A DNA stretch of 64,000 nucleotides from Bacteroidales bacterium (GCA_021371955.1 JAJFVD010000007.1:1-64000), one strand, 5' to 3'. Shown: positions 27,765 to 36,391, counted from the first letter of the stretch. Notes: a model not told the origin generated them from the sequence alone. Translations and numbers: made by a program.

Positions 27765-27775
27765 CTCTTAATTTT

Positions 27776-28033
27776 CTAAATTTCGTTTTTACGCATGTAG
27801 ATTTTGTAATAACCGTTTTCCTCAACGGTTCCAAGATAATCGTGACCTTGTTTTGTACACCATTTTGGAATATCAACTTTGGTTCCTTCGTCGGCAGACA
27901 GGATTTCCATAATTTCGCCTTCTTCAATTGTCCCAAGTGCTTTTTTAGCTTCCAATAGTGGACCGGGGCATGCTGTTCCTCTTGCATCTACACTTTTTGT
28001 TACTTCCAGATTTTTTAATTCTTCGTTTGTCAT
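27776..28033 (-). CDS. tusA: TusA-family sulfur carrier
   Basis: 85 residues. The CPGP motif (ARGTACPGPLLEAKKAL, active cysteine 22) is the mark of TusA, which carries sulfur as a persulfide. The rest is the short TusA alpha/beta fold, ending YLGTVEENGYYKIYMRKNEI. It lies between the DsrE-family gene and the MvhD-like gene, with 11 bases to the latter. In other bacteria TusA passes sulfur to tRNA thiolation or to dissimilatory sulfur enzymes. With DsrE and an Hdr-type complex beside it, the dissimilatory type is more likely here. Confidence 0.9.
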   Translation of the reverse strand: MTNEELKNLEVTKSVDARGTACPGPLLEAKKALGTIEEGEIMEILSADEGTKVDIPKWCTKQGHDYLGTVEENGYYKIYMRKNEI

Positions 28034-28089
28034 GATTTTATGTTTTATATTGTTTAATATCTGTTGTTTGAATTCGTATGATTTCCTGA

Positions 28090-28656
28090 TTAAATAAATA
28101 ACTGTGCGGCACTTTCGCCTGCATCTGTAACAAATGTTGCTGCGCCGGCATAACTCAGGTGCGGGTAGTCAATAAATTCTTCTTTCTTGAATCCCATGAG
28201 ACCCATTGACATTTCGCATACAATGATTTCAATACCAAGTTCCCCCGCCGTTTTAAACATTTCATCAAGAGAGAGAACATTATGCTTTTTCATAAGGTAT
28301 TTTATCATCATTGGACCAATTCCCACCATGTTCATATTTGAAAGTTTAAGCTGATTCTTTCCTTTGGGAAGCATGATTCCAAACATTTTGGAAATGAAAT
28401 CCTTGCCTTTCGGATTCTTGTTTTTATCCCTTAATGCACTTAATGCCCAAAACGAAAAGAACATCTTTACTTTAGTGTCCATTGCTGCAGCAGCAATTCC
28501 CATAATCATTGCCGCCATAACTTTATCCATATCACCCGAAACAACTGCCATGGAAAGTTGATCTTTTCGGGCATTTTCAATTTTTGAAACTTTCTTTTTT
28601 AGCTTGCCAACTTGCTCCTGAAGTTCGTTAATTTGTTGTAATAGTTCTTCTTGCAT
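28090..28656 (-). CDS. DsrE-family (DsrE/F/H-like) sulfur-relay protein
   Basis: 188 residues from ATG 28656; a start at 28686 would add ten residues. The N-terminus is a short coiled coil (EELLQQINELQEQVGKLKKKVSKIENARK). The rest matches the DsrE/DsrF/DsrH-like fold: LSMAVVSGDMDKVMAAMIMGIAAAAMDTKVKMFFSFWAL, then SLDEMFKTAGELGIEIIVCEMSMGLMGF, where cysteine 147 sits at the sulfur-binding position. It is the first gene of the operon, just before TusA. DsrE and TusA often exchange sulfane sulfur, which suggests a relay feeding the redox complex. Exact subfamily (DsrE2- or DsrE3-like) was not settled. Confidence 0.83.
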   Translation of the reverse strand: MQEELLQQINELQEQVGKLKKKVSKIENARKDQLSMAVVSGDMDKVMAAMIMGIAAAAMDTKVKMFFSFWALSALRDKNKNPKGKDFISKMFGIMLPKGKNQLKLSNMNMVGIGPMMIKYLMKKHNVLSLDEMFKTAGELGIEIIVCEMSMGLMGFKKEEFIDYPHLSYAGAATFVTDAGESAAQLFI

Positions 28657-28760
28657 AATTTTATCTAAGAAATTTGTTAGTGTCAATAATTAAGGTGTGC
28701 AAAGAAATACATTATTACATCCCGATTTTAAGAAATAGTATGATATAGATATATTTTTCT

Positions 28761-28776
28761 TGTGATATATATCACA
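28761..28776. promoter_or_regulatory. Perfect CRP-type operator between sulfur operon and its divergent regulator
   Basis: TGTGATATATATCACA is a perfect palindrome and matches the E. coli CRP consensus TGTGA-N6-TCACA. It lies 105 bases from the start of the DsrE-first operon on the minus strand and 42 bases before the regulator start. It occupies the place of the -33 element of the regulator's promoter. The Crp/Fnr protein encoded next to it has SRESVSR in its recognition helix, keeping the Arg, Glu and Arg that read TGTGA in CRP. Confidence 0.75.
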
Positions 28777-28783
28777 TTTATAT

Positions 28784-28791
28784 TACTTTTG
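28784..28791 (+). promoter_or_regulatory. Candidate -7 box of the Crp/Fnr regulator gene
   Basis: TACTTTTG matches TAnnTTTG and lies 26 bases before the regulator ATG. The -33 position falls inside the CRP-type operator, so bound regulator would either block or replace normal promoter contacts. Confidence 0.45.
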
Positions 28792-28817
28792 TCGTTCAAA
28801 ATAATATGCTTTAGTCA

Positions 28818-29495
28818 ATGAAAAACAATTGTACTCTTTGTGATTATAAATCTGCCGCTGCTCAGAAATTATCAGCAGAAGAGTTGAAAAACCTTGCCCC
28901 AAATTGTATAACCGTTAAGTTTAAGAAGGGAGATATCATCATCAGGCAGGGTACATATTCAACAAATGTGGCATACCTGAAAAAAGGGCTTGTCAAAATA
29001 CACATAGACGGACCTTATCATGTTCAGGTTGTCCGAATTGTTAAGCCAAAGAATTACCTTGGGCTTCCAACAACATTCGGTGATAAGATAAACCAGTATT
29101 CGGTTACTGCCATTGAAGAATCGGAAGTATGTTTCATTGATATATCAACATTCAGGTCGATGTTGCAACTCAATCCGGATTTCACAAATCAGATAATGCT
29201 CGAACTCTGTAAAAGCGAACTTGAGTCCTATCAGAAATGCGTTAACAGAACTCAAAAACAAATTCGGGGCAAACTGGCAGATGTTCTTCTGGATTTTGCA
29301 GACAATATATTTCATTCGGATGTTTTCACAGTGAATATAACTCAGGAAGATATAGGAAATCTTGTTGATGCATCACGCGAGAGCGTTTCACGTGTAATGG
29401 CAGAATTTGTTAAAGACGGACTGATTTCAATGTCTGGGAAACAAATAACAATTGTAGATCGCAAAATGCTGGCATCTGCAAGTAAAAATGGATAG
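28818..29495 (+). CDS. Crp/Fnr-family transcriptional regulator
   Basis: 225 residues. The cyclic-nucleotide-binding-type sensor domain covers roughly 20-130 (FKKGDIIIRQGTYSTNVAYLKKGLVKIHID...). The C-terminal helix-turn-helix is ITQEDIGNLVDASRESVSRVMAEFVKDGLI, with Arg187, Glu188 and Arg192 corresponding to the TGTGA-reading residues of CRP. The N-terminus has CTLC (cysteines 5 and 8) and a further Cys30, a pattern that occurs in some iron-sulfur FNR proteins but also in others, so redox sensing is only possible. It is transcribed away from the sulfur operon, with one matching operator between them. It most likely controls that operon and itself. Confidence 0.9.
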   Translation: MKNNCTLCDYKSAAAQKLSAEELKNLAPNCITVKFKKGDIIIRQGTYSTNVAYLKKGLVKIHIDGPYHVQVVRIVKPKNYLGLPTTFGDKINQYSVTAIEESEVCFIDISTFRSMLQLNPDFTNQIMLELCKSELESYQKCVNRTQKQIRGKLADVLLDFADNIFHSDVFTVNITQEDIGNLVDASRESVSRVMAEFVKDGLISMSGKQITIVDRKMLASASKNG

Positions 29496-29565
29496 TTTCT
29501 ACCCCTGGGGTGGAATGGTAAGTTGCATACATTCAAATAGATAACATTATTGGTTTAATTTATAT

Positions 29566-30189
29566 ATGGCTGAAATTGAGTTAGATACTAAACAACCCCT
29601 GAGGTTGAAATACGGAGAAGCAGAACTTAATTATTTGAGGAATGCCTGCCCAAAACTTGGAGCTGTGATTGACAAAATGGGTTTTCTTGAGAGAAAAATC
29701 GTTCCTGATCTTTTTGTAGCATTGGTGTCAAGTGTGGTAGCACAGCAGATATCGGGAAAGGCCGCCGAAACCGTATGGAGAAGATTTGAATCGCTTGTCG
29801 GTGAGGTATCACCCGAAAATATACTCAGGACCGACCCGCTTGAAATGCAAAAATGCGGCATGTCGCACAAAAAGGTGGGGTATATACTTGGAATTGCAAC
29901 GGCAGCAGCAGACGGAACCGTTGATTTTAAAGCTCTCTCAAAAATGCAAGACCGCGAAGTCATCGAAAAGCTCTCTTCGCTCAAAGGAGTTGGGGTATGG
30001 ACAGCAGAGATGCTTCTTATTTTTTCACTTGAGCGCCAAGATGTATTAAGCTGGGGTGATTTTGCCATAAAAAAGGGCCTGATGAAACTTCATGGTCTTG
30101 AATCAATTTCCAAAGCAGAATTTGAGGCTTTTCGCAAACTGTATTCTCCTTACAATTCTATCGCATCCCTGTATCTCTGGGAGGTGTAA
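29566..30189 (+). CDS. HhH-GPD DNA glycosylase (AlkA-like)
   Basis: 207-residue base-excision repair glycosylase that removes alkylated bases such as 3-methyladenine. The helix-hairpin-helix is LSSLKGVGVWTAEMLLIF, and the catalytic aspartate is in VLSWGDFAIKKGLMKL. The start of the domain, LVSSVVAQQISGKAAETVWRRF, is typical of AlkA and Mag proteins. No N-terminal AlkA methyltransferase-like domain is present, so it is the short form. It follows the regulator gene by 70 bases; a motif CCCCTGGGG lies in that gap and again after this gene. Confidence 0.9.
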   Translation: MAEIELDTKQPLRLKYGEAELNYLRNACPKLGAVIDKMGFLERKIVPDLFVALVSSVVAQQISGKAAETVWRRFESLVGEVSPENILRTDPLEMQKCGMSHKKVGYILGIATAAADGTVDFKALSKMQDREVIEKLSSLKGVGVWTAEMLLIFSLERQDVLSWGDFAIKKGLMKLHGLESISKAEFEAFRKLYSPYNSIASLYLWEV

Positions 30190-30196
30190 AGTGCGA

Positions 30197-30310
30197 TTTT
30201 TCCCCAGGGGAAAATTGGCATAGCGCTTGCTATCAAGACATTATGGTTTTCGATGATTTTGTATATAGTGCAAATATTCAGTATGTTACCAATTTTCCCC
30301 TGGGGAAAAA
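30197..30310. repeat. Perfect 22-base inverted repeat built from CCCC-A-GGGG palindromes
   Basis: The arms at 30197-30218 and 30289-30310 are exact reverse complements, separated by 70 bases with no coding frame of note. Each arm contains the palindrome TTTTCCCCAGGGGAAAA or its complement. Related pieces are at 29499-29510 (TACCCCTGGGGT) and 30317-30326 (CCCAGGGGAA). It lies between the glycosylase and the convergent TauE/SafE gene. A long hairpin with a 70-base loop could act as a terminator for both, but there is no simple T run. Its role is unknown. Confidence 0.55.
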
Positions 30311-30359
30311 AGGTTGCCCAGGGGAAAGAGTTTGCGGGTGCCGGAACGGCCTCTATGAA

Positions 30360-31166
30360 CTAAAATTGTTTATAGATGAGCCAGAAGGACATAAAGCAAA
30401 CGGCAACGGCTATAGAGTAATTAATGAATCTGGCACCCCATTTTATGGCAACTTTTGATGCGACTAATGCACCAGCAACATTTCCTACTGCATAAATTAG
30501 TGCAACAGTCCAGTTTACCTGTCCGTGCAGAATGAAAACTGCAAGGGCAAGCGGCGTGTACATTAAGACTGCGAATTGTTTTATGCCATTTGAGCGGAGA
30601 ATGTCCAGTCCAAGCATATAGAAGGACCCGAAAATTATCAGAATACCAACTCCGGCGTGCGTAAACCCGCCATAAATTCCTACGAAAACAAATACGATAA
30701 ATTCTAGAACCCCAAACTTTGCGTTCCATCCCCTGTCAACTGCACGCTTAAGCCTGGTTCCTCCATTCTGATTGTAAATAAGCAGGAAGGCCATTATGGG
30801 AAGCATAATGCCCATAACTATTTCCATAACCGAAGGGTTGAGAATGGCCGCAAATTCCGCCCCAAATATTGAGCCTATCGCAACAGGAATTCCTACTTTA
30901 AAACCAAGTTTATAGTCAAGATAACCTTGCTCTTTAAAGATATGCGAGGAAACTGCAAACTGTGCAAGAACGCCAACTCTGGCAGTGCCATTGGCTACAT
31001 TTATTGGCATACCCATTGCCATGAAGAGTGCATAGGAGAGAGCCGTTGCCATGCCGGCAAGAGTGTTTACAAACCCGACTATAAAACCGACGCCAATCAG
31101 AACGGAAATCATTCCCCAGGATATTGGATCGGAATTCAACAGGAAATCGGATATTGCGCTAAACAT
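30360..31166 (-). CDS. TauE/SafE-family membrane exporter
   Basis: 268 residues with seven to eight hydrophobic segments. The start (ISVLIGVGFIVGFVNTLAGMATALSYALFMAMGMP) and the repeat in the second half (GGFTHAGVGILIIFGSFYMLGLD) are the paired TauE/SafE (formerly DUF81) motifs. Members export sulfite, sulfoacetate or other small organosulfur anions, though many are uncharacterised. It lies about 1.5 kb from the sulfur operon, beyond the regulator and the glycosylase. A function in removing a sulfur product is inferred only from this closeness. Confidence 0.88.
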   Translation of the reverse strand: MFSAISDFLLNSDPISWGMISVLIGVGFIVGFVNTLAGMATALSYALFMAMGMPINVANGTARVGVLAQFAVSSHIFKEQGYLDYKLGFKVGIPVAIGSIFGAEFAAILNPSVMEIVMGIMLPIMAFLLIYNQNGGTRLKRAVDRGWNAKFGVLEFIVFVFVGIYGGFTHAGVGILIIFGSFYMLGLDILRSNGIKQFAVLMYTPLALAVFILHGQVNWTVALIYAVGNVAGALVASKVAIKWGARFINYSIAVAVCFMSFWLIYKQF

Positions 31167-31270
31167 CTCTCAGATATTAAATTTTCCGGCTTTAATTAAT
31201 GGCGGCAAATGTAGCAAGTAATTATTCATTAAAACAACTTCTTTGATGCCATTTTGTCCTGTTTGTCCCT

Positions 31271-31297
31271 TTGGCAAAAATTTTGTTAGTACTTTTG
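31271..31297 (+). promoter_or_regulatory. Candidate grpE-dnaJ promoter with heat-shock-type motif
   Basis: TTGGCA (31271-31276), TGTTAGT (31284-31290) and TACTTTTG (31290-31297), which matches the -7 consensus TAnnTTTG. TTGGCA and TGTTAGT recur in similar order upstream of dnaK. The leader to grpE is about 38 bases. Confidence 0.4.
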
Positions 31298-31335
31298 CAG
31301 ACTTAAAGCGAATAATAATAAATTGACATATAGCA

Positions 31336-31947
31336 ATGAAAGATCACAAGAAAGAAAAGCACGACAACATAACGGAAGAGATTAAAAGCGAAGGGGAAGT
31401 TGCCGGTGCAGATACAGAACAGACCAATGCCACAGCGAGTGAAAAGGATCACGAAGGAGAGAAGGGACACGATAAGCACAAGCATAAAGAAGAAAATGCC
31501 GAGAAAATATTCAATGAAAAACTGGCAGCTGTAAATGATAAGTACATCCGTCTTGTGGCAGAGTTTGACAATTATCGCCGCAGGACAGCAAAAGAGCGCC
31601 TGGACCTTGTTTTAACGGCTTCTGAAGAGACAATTAAAGGAATTTTGCCGGTTCTCGACGATTTTGAAAGAGCTCTTGAAATGTTTCGCAATGCAGAAGG
31701 TGACAACTCTGTTGCAATTGAGGGAACAGAGCTCATTTATAATAAACTATTCTCATATCTCTCATCTAAAGGGCTTAAAGTTATTGAGGCAAAAGGAATG
31801 GAACTCGATACAGATTTTCACGAAGCGATTGCACAGCTTCCTGCTCCGGATAAGAAGCTGAAAAACAAAATTATTGAAGTTGTTCAGCAGGGATACACAT
31901 TAAACTCAAAGGTTATACGTTTTGCAAAAGTAGTTGTAGGCATTTAA
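31336..31947 (+). CDS. grpE: Nucleotide exchange factor GrpE
   Basis: 203-residue cochaperone that releases ADP from DnaK. The N-terminal 55 residues are charged and disordered. The long dimer helix and wing then follow: NEKLAAVNDKYIRLVAEFDNYRRRTAKERLDLV, ILPVLDDFERALEMF, and the C-terminal DTDFHEAIAQLPAPDKKLKNKIIEVVQQGYTLNSKVIRFAKVVV. It is 10 bases ahead of dnaJ, with which it forms an operon. dnaK itself is 25 kb away on the other strand. Confidence 0.96.
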   Translation: MKDHKKEKHDNITEEIKSEGEVAGADTEQTNATASEKDHEGEKGHDKHKHKEENAEKIFNEKLAAVNDKYIRLVAEFDNYRRRTAKERLDLVLTASEETIKGILPVLDDFERALEMFRNAEGDNSVAIEGTELIYNKLFSYLSSKGLKVIEAKGMELDTDFHEAIAQLPAPDKKLKNKIIEVVQQGYTLNSKVIRFAKVVVGI

Positions 31948-31957
31948 TATCTAAACA

Positions 31958-33115
31958 ATGACTAAAAGAGATTATTACGAAGTACTTGGGGTTGCCAAAG
32001 GTGCGCCTGCCGATGAAATAAAGAAGGCATACCGGAAGCTGGCTCTGAAGTACCATCCAGATAAAAATCCGGGGAATAAAGAATCCGAAGAGAAATTCAA
32101 AGAGGCAGCCGAAGCATATGATGTACTCAGCAATCCCGACAAAAAGGCAAAATACGATCAGTTCGGCCATTCAGGTGTGAACGGGGCAGCAGGAGGCGGA
32201 TTCAGTGGCGGCGGATTCTCAATGGACGATATTTTCAGCCAGTTTGGCGACATATTTGGCGGACACTTTGGTGGTTTCGGTGGATTTGGCGGTGGCGGCG
32301 GAAGCAGGGGAGGCAGACGAGTGAACAGAGGTTCCGACATCCGCATAAGAGTTAAACTGGACCTTAAAGAGATTGCTCACGGAGCCGAAAAAAAGATAAA
32401 AATAAACAAGCAGGTACCTTGTAAAGATTGTAACGGAAGAGGAGCAAGGTCAGAGGCGGATATAAGAACCTGCGAAACATGCCGTGGAACAGGACAGGTT
32501 ACCAGAGTTACTCAAACAATCCTTGGTGCAATGCAAACAGCATCAACCTGCAACACTTGCGGAGGTGAAGGTAAAATAGTAACCAAGCCTTGTAGCAGAT
32601 GCGGAGGAGACGGACTGGTTAAGGAGATGGAGGAGATTTCTTTCAAAATACCTCCCGGAGTTGCTCAGGGGATGCAACTCACTGTTCAGGGAAAGGGTAA
32701 CGCTGCCCGCAGAGGAGGCGTAAACGGCGATTTGCTCGTGGTCATTGAGGAGGAGGAGCACCAGGAACTTCAAAGGGACGGAAACGATTTGATATACACA
32801 TTGTTCATATCAATGCCCGATGCAATTCTGGGAGGGGATGCAGAAATCCCTCATATTGACGGAAAGCTGAGGATAAAGATAGAACCTGGCACACAATCCG
32901 GAAAAATAGTCCGGCTTCGCGCCAAGGGGCTACCGGATGTAAATGGTTACGGACATGGCGATCTTCTGGTTTACATTCAGATATGGACCCCAAAGAAACT
33001 GGACAAACTTGAGAGGGAACAATTTGAAAAGCTGAGAAATTCAGAGAACTTCAAACCAAACCCATCTAAGGAAGACAGGAACTTCTTCGACAGAATGAAG
33101 AAGATATTTTCATAA
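31958..33115 (+). CDS. dnaJ: Chaperone protein DnaJ
   Basis: 385 residues. The J domain starts [35 protein letters not shown] and contains the HPD triad that stimulates DnaK ATPase. A Gly/Phe-rich linker follows (about 75-130). The zinc fingers are four CxxCxGxG repeats: [24 protein letters not shown] and CSRCGGDG. The C-terminal substrate-binding domains run from about 215 to 375. All pieces are normal length. It completes the DnaK system with dnaK and grpE in this window. Confidence 0.97.
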   Translation: MTKRDYYEVLGVAKGAPADEIKKAYRKLALKYHPDKNPGNKESEEKFKEAAEAYDVLSNPDKKAKYDQFGHSGVNGAAGGGFSGGGFSMDDIFSQFGDIFGGHFGGFGGFGGGGGSRGGRRVNRGSDIRIRVKLDLKEIAHGAEKKIKINKQVPCKDCNGRGARSEADIRTCETCRGTGQVTRVTQTILGAMQTASTCNTCGGEGKIVTKPCSRCGGDGLVKEMEEISFKIPPGVAQGMQLTVQGKGNAARRGGVNGDLLVVIEEEEHQELQRDGNDLIYTLFISMPDAILGGDAEIPHIDGKLRIKIEPGTQSGKIVRLRAKGLPDVNGYGHGDLLVYIQIWTPKKLDKLEREQFEKLRNSENFKPNPSKEDRNFFDRMKKIFS

Positions 33116-33141
33116 TTGATTACACTTTGAAATAGACGCTC

Positions 33142-34845
33142 ATGGCGATAAAATATTCAAGAAAAGTGGCGATTCTCACAATCGCCATTTTTTCAATTCT
33201 AAGTGGCAGAACGCTTTCTGCACAACAAAACCAGACCTACAGGCTGCCGCTTAATCTTCCACCTTCCCTTTCCGGAAATTACGGGGAATTAAGGGCAACT
33301 CACTTCCACGGAGGGCTTGACTTTCGCATAGGCGGAGTTGCAGGGGCACCTGTATATGCCGTTAAAGACGGTTTTGTGTCCAGAATATCGGTATCTCCTT
33401 CGGGATATGGCCAGGCGATATATATAAAGCACCCGGACGGGAAAACGACGGTCTACGGTCACCTTATGGCATTTTCTCCCAAAATCGAAAAACTGGTGAG
33501 AGAGAAACAGTATGATCAGGAAAGTTTTGCAGTAACAATTACTCCGGACTCTACACAAATTCCGGTTAAAAGAGGTGAACTCATTGCAAGAGCCGGAAAT
33601 ACCGGAAGTTCGGGCGGGCCGCACCTTCACTTTGAAATAAGAGAAACAAATTCAGAGATACCGCTCGATCCTGCGAAAGCGGGGAACTTCAATATTGCAG
33701 ATGCTATAGCACCAGCAATAGACAGGATATCAGTATACGGCATTGCCAGCCCCACAACACTGCCCGCCCGCACCTTCATAAAAAGTTTTTCAACCCCGGA
33801 ACCCGCACCGCTTCCTGTTCCAGATACTTTCTATGTTGCAGTATCAGGAGTAGACAGGATGAACGGATCCGGAGCCCGATTTGCAGTTGCTAAATTCAGC
33901 TACTTTATGGACAATGAGGAGATATTCAGATTCACTGCCGAGGCAATTCCTTTCGATAAAGGGAGATATATCAACTCAATTCTGGAATATCAGCAAAAGT
34001 CATTATTCAATCGCCCGATGGTAAAAAGCTGGGTAGAACCCGGAACCGGACTTAAATCCCTCATCAGTTCTAAAAACGAAGGGCTCTTTATATTAAAAGA
34101 CAATGATGTACACATTGTGCGAATTGAACTATCCGACCATTCGGGGAACAAATCCACAAAAAGTTTCAAGGTTAAAAGAGACATTTCCCTCAAGCCTTTG
34201 GTACCCGATTCAACCTCAATTAAAAAAGGCCGGCTGATGCCATGGTATCTGCCTAATACATATGAATCCGGTAACTTGCGTATTGATATTCCGGTTGGAG
34301 GATTGTGCAGCAATATACTCTTTACTTCAGACAGCATAAAAAGCAATGGGAGCATAATTTGGAGAATTCACAACAACTCGGTTCCGCTAAACGCCGGGGC
34401 AAAAATTGCCATTAAGGCCAATGTTCCGGATATTCTCAGAAGCAAAGCCTTAATTGCGTTTGTGAGCGATAACGGGAACATTTCCTCCAGGGGAGGAGAG
34501 TGGAAAGGCGACAGAATTGAAACAACTCTCGGTGAGTTCGGGAGATATACAATTGCTTACGATACTATGGCTCCTAAAGTTGTCCTGAATTTGAAAGAAA
34601 AGGAGAATCTTTCGGCAAGGAAAAACATCAGAATTACTATATTTGACGACCTTTCCGGAATTGCTTCGTACAGAGCGGAGATTGACGGAAAATGGATACT
34701 GGCATCATACGATCCAAAAAGCAGAGGACTCACAATAGACCTTGATCCGTTAAAAATTGTGAAAGGAAAGAGCCACCAGCTTAGCATTACTGTATCCGAC
34801 GGGAGAGGAAACAAGACAAACATAACCAGAAGCTTTATATGGTAA
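33142..34845 (+). CDS. Secreted M23-family metallopeptidase
   Basis: 567 residues, signal peptide at 1-27 (ILTIAIFSILSGRTLSAQ). The zinc peptidase domain (about 35-170) has HFHGGLDFR for the first ligands and GPHLHFEIR at the end, as in LytM and NlpD-type enzymes that cleave peptidoglycan cross-links. The ~390 residues after it have beta-rich segments that I could not assign; they include an Ig-like KVVLNLKE...SARKNIRITIFDDLSGI. It overlaps anmK by 7 bases, a pairing that suggests peptidoglycan turnover and recycling of its products together. Confidence 0.88.
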   Translation: MAIKYSRKVAILTIAIFSILSGRTLSAQQNQTYRLPLNLPPSLSGNYGELRATHFHGGLDFRIGGVAGAPVYAVKDGFVSRISVSPSGYGQAIYIKHPDGKTTVYGHLMAFSPKIEKLVREKQYDQESFAVTITPDSTQIPVKRGELIARAGNTGSSGGPHLHFEIRETNSEIPLDPAKAGNFNIADAIAPAIDRISVYGIASPTTLPARTFIKSFSTPEPAPLPVPDTFYVAVSGVDRMNGSGARFAVAKFSYFMDNEEIFRFTAEAIPFDKGRYINSILEYQQKSLFNRPMVKSWVEPGTGLKSLISSKNEGLFILKDNDVHIVRIELSDHSGNKSTKSFKVKRDISLKPLVPDSTSIKKGRLMPWYLPNTYESGNLRIDIPVGGLCSNILFTSDSIKSNGSIIWRIHNNSVPLNAGAKIAIKANVPDILRSKALIAFVSDNGNISSRGGEWKGDRIETTLGEFGRYTIAYDTMAPKVVLNLKEKENLSARKNIRITIFDDLSGIASYRAEIDGKWILASYDPKSRGLTIDLDPLKIVKGKSHQLSITVSDGRGNKTNITRSFIW

Positions 34846-35900
34846 AAATTATCGGACTTATGTCGGGAACATCGCTTGACGGACTCGATATCTGCTACAC
34901 TCAATTTGATTTGGAAAATGGCAAATGGATTTATAAAATAATCAAAGCCGATTCTGTGGAGTATCCTGCAGATTTAAAGGAGAAGCTTGCAACAGCCCAG
35001 AATATGTCTGCTCTTGATTATGCTCTTCTGAATTCTGATTACGGACTGTATCTTGGACAAAAGGTGAAGGAATTTATTGACAAATATGATGCAAAGCCAG
35101 ATTATATTGCCTCTCACGGACATACAATATTTCATCAGCCATCAAAACGCCTCACAACTCAAATAGGTTCGGGAGCAGGAATAGCTGCAGAAAGCGGAGT
35201 TGACACAATTTGCGATTTTCGCACGGTGGACGTTGCTCTTGGGGGACAGGGCGCACCTCTTGTACCTGTAGGAGACAGAAATCTATTTGCAGAATATGCA
35301 TATTGCCTTAATCTTGGCGGATTTTCCAACATTTCTTCGGAAGGAGAAGCAGGAAAGAGAATGGCCTACGATATATCTCCCGTGAACTATGTTTTAAACC
35401 ATTATACACGCCAGATAGGGCTGGAATATGACAGAGACGGGGAAATGGCAAGAGCTGGTGAAATTAATTTAGCCCTGCTTGAGAAGCTCAATAACCTTGA
35501 ATTTTACAATCAAAAAGGCCCAAAATCTCTTGGCCGTGAATGGGTGGAAGATATTGTTATTCCTTTGATAGATTCGTTAGGTCTTTCAATTAACGATAAA
35601 CTTGCAACATTCTGCGAACACAACGCAATACAAATATCTCGTCACATAAAAGGGGGAAAGGTCCTGCTTACCGGAGGCGGAGCATTCAATAAATACCTTG
35701 TTGAACGGATGAGGATAAATGCACCGCAGTGCGATTACTTTGTTCCGGATGCACAAACAGTCAATTTCAAAGAAGCACTCATTTTTGCATTTCTGGGTGC
35801 GCTTTTTGTACATGATATTCCCAGTTGCCTGAGCTCTGTTACAGGTGCCAGATATGATAATATTGGAGGGGCTTTGTATAAATCGGGATTAAAGAAATAA
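34839..35900 (+). CDS. anmK: Anhydro-N-acetylmuramic acid kinase
   Basis: 353 residues. Phosphorylates and opens 1,6-anhydro-N-acetylmuramic acid released from peptidoglycan, returning it to the aminosugar pool. The ATP-site start GLMSGTSLDGLDICYTQF, ASHGHTIFHQPS, CDFRTVDVALGGQGAPLVPVGD, NLGGFSN and VLLTGGGAFNKYL are all family motifs. It overlaps the preceding peptidase gene by 7 bases, so the two are likely translationally coupled. Confidence 0.95.
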   Translation: MVKIIGLMSGTSLDGLDICYTQFDLENGKWIYKIIKADSVEYPADLKEKLATAQNMSALDYALLNSDYGLYLGQKVKEFIDKYDAKPDYIASHGHTIFHQPSKRLTTQIGSGAGIAAESGVDTICDFRTVDVALGGQGAPLVPVGDRNLFAEYAYCLNLGGFSNISSEGEAGKRMAYDISPVNYVLNHYTRQIGLEYDRDGEMARAGEINLALLEKLNNLEFYNQKGPKSLGREWVEDIVIPLIDSLGLSINDKLATFCEHNAIQISRHIKGGKVLLTGGGAFNKYLVERMRINAPQCDYFVPDAQTVNFKEALIFAFLGALFVHDIPSCLSSVTGARYDNIGGALYKSGLKK

Positions 35901-35905
35901 TTATT

Positions 35906-35936
35906 TTTGGTAACTAAAAAAAAATCCCTATTTTTG
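35906..35936 (+). promoter_or_regulatory. rplS promoter, close match to the Bacteroidetes consensus
   Basis: TTTG (35906-35909), a spacer of exactly 19 bases and TATTTTTG (35929-35936) match the consensus TTTG-N19-TAnnTTTG without mismatch. It lies 74 bases before the rplS start, leaving a leader of about 70 bases that could hold a ribosomal-protein autoregulatory structure; no such structure was proven here. Confidence 0.75.
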
Positions 35937-36010
35937 CAGTCCCAAATTTAATATGCAACCGCTTATACGAACCTGGGTGTCTGTAATGTTGCGCAAATAC
36001 TAAAGGAATA

Positions 36011-36391
36011 ATGGATTTAATTAAAATTGCAGAACAGGCATTTGCCGGTGAGGTAAAGGTTCTTCCAAGCTTTAAAGCTGGTGATACCATTACAGTTACC
36101 TATAAAATTAAGGAGGAGACAAAAGAGCGTCTTCAGAATTACCGCGGAGTTGTTATTCAAAGAAGAGGTTCCGGTTCTACTGAGACATTTACAGTTCGCA
36201 AGATCTCCAATGGAGTGGGCGTAGAGAGGATTTTCCCTATTACATCTCCATTCATCGACTCAATTGAGGTTAATAAACGCGGTAAAGTACGCCGTGCAAG
36301 AATTTTCTATCTGAGGGAACTTACAGGTAAGAAAGCTCGTATAAAAGAGAGAAAATACAGTGCTATCGCAAAGGATATAGTAGGTAAATAA
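36011..36391 (+). CDS. rplS: 50S ribosomal protein L19
   Basis: 126 residues. Sits at the interface of the 30S and 50S subunits. The family core is unmistakable: [84 protein letters not shown]. It has a C-terminal extension of about ten residues ([12 protein letters not shown]), normal for the phylum. The strong promoter above and the tRNA-Arg below suggest one short, highly expressed transcript. Confidence 0.97.
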   Translation: MDLIKIAEQAFAGEVKVLPSFKAGDTITVTYKIKEETKERLQNYRGVVIQRRGSGSTETFTVRKISNGVGVERIFPITSPFIDSIEVNKRGKVRRARIFYLRELTGKKARIKERKYSAIAKDIVGK

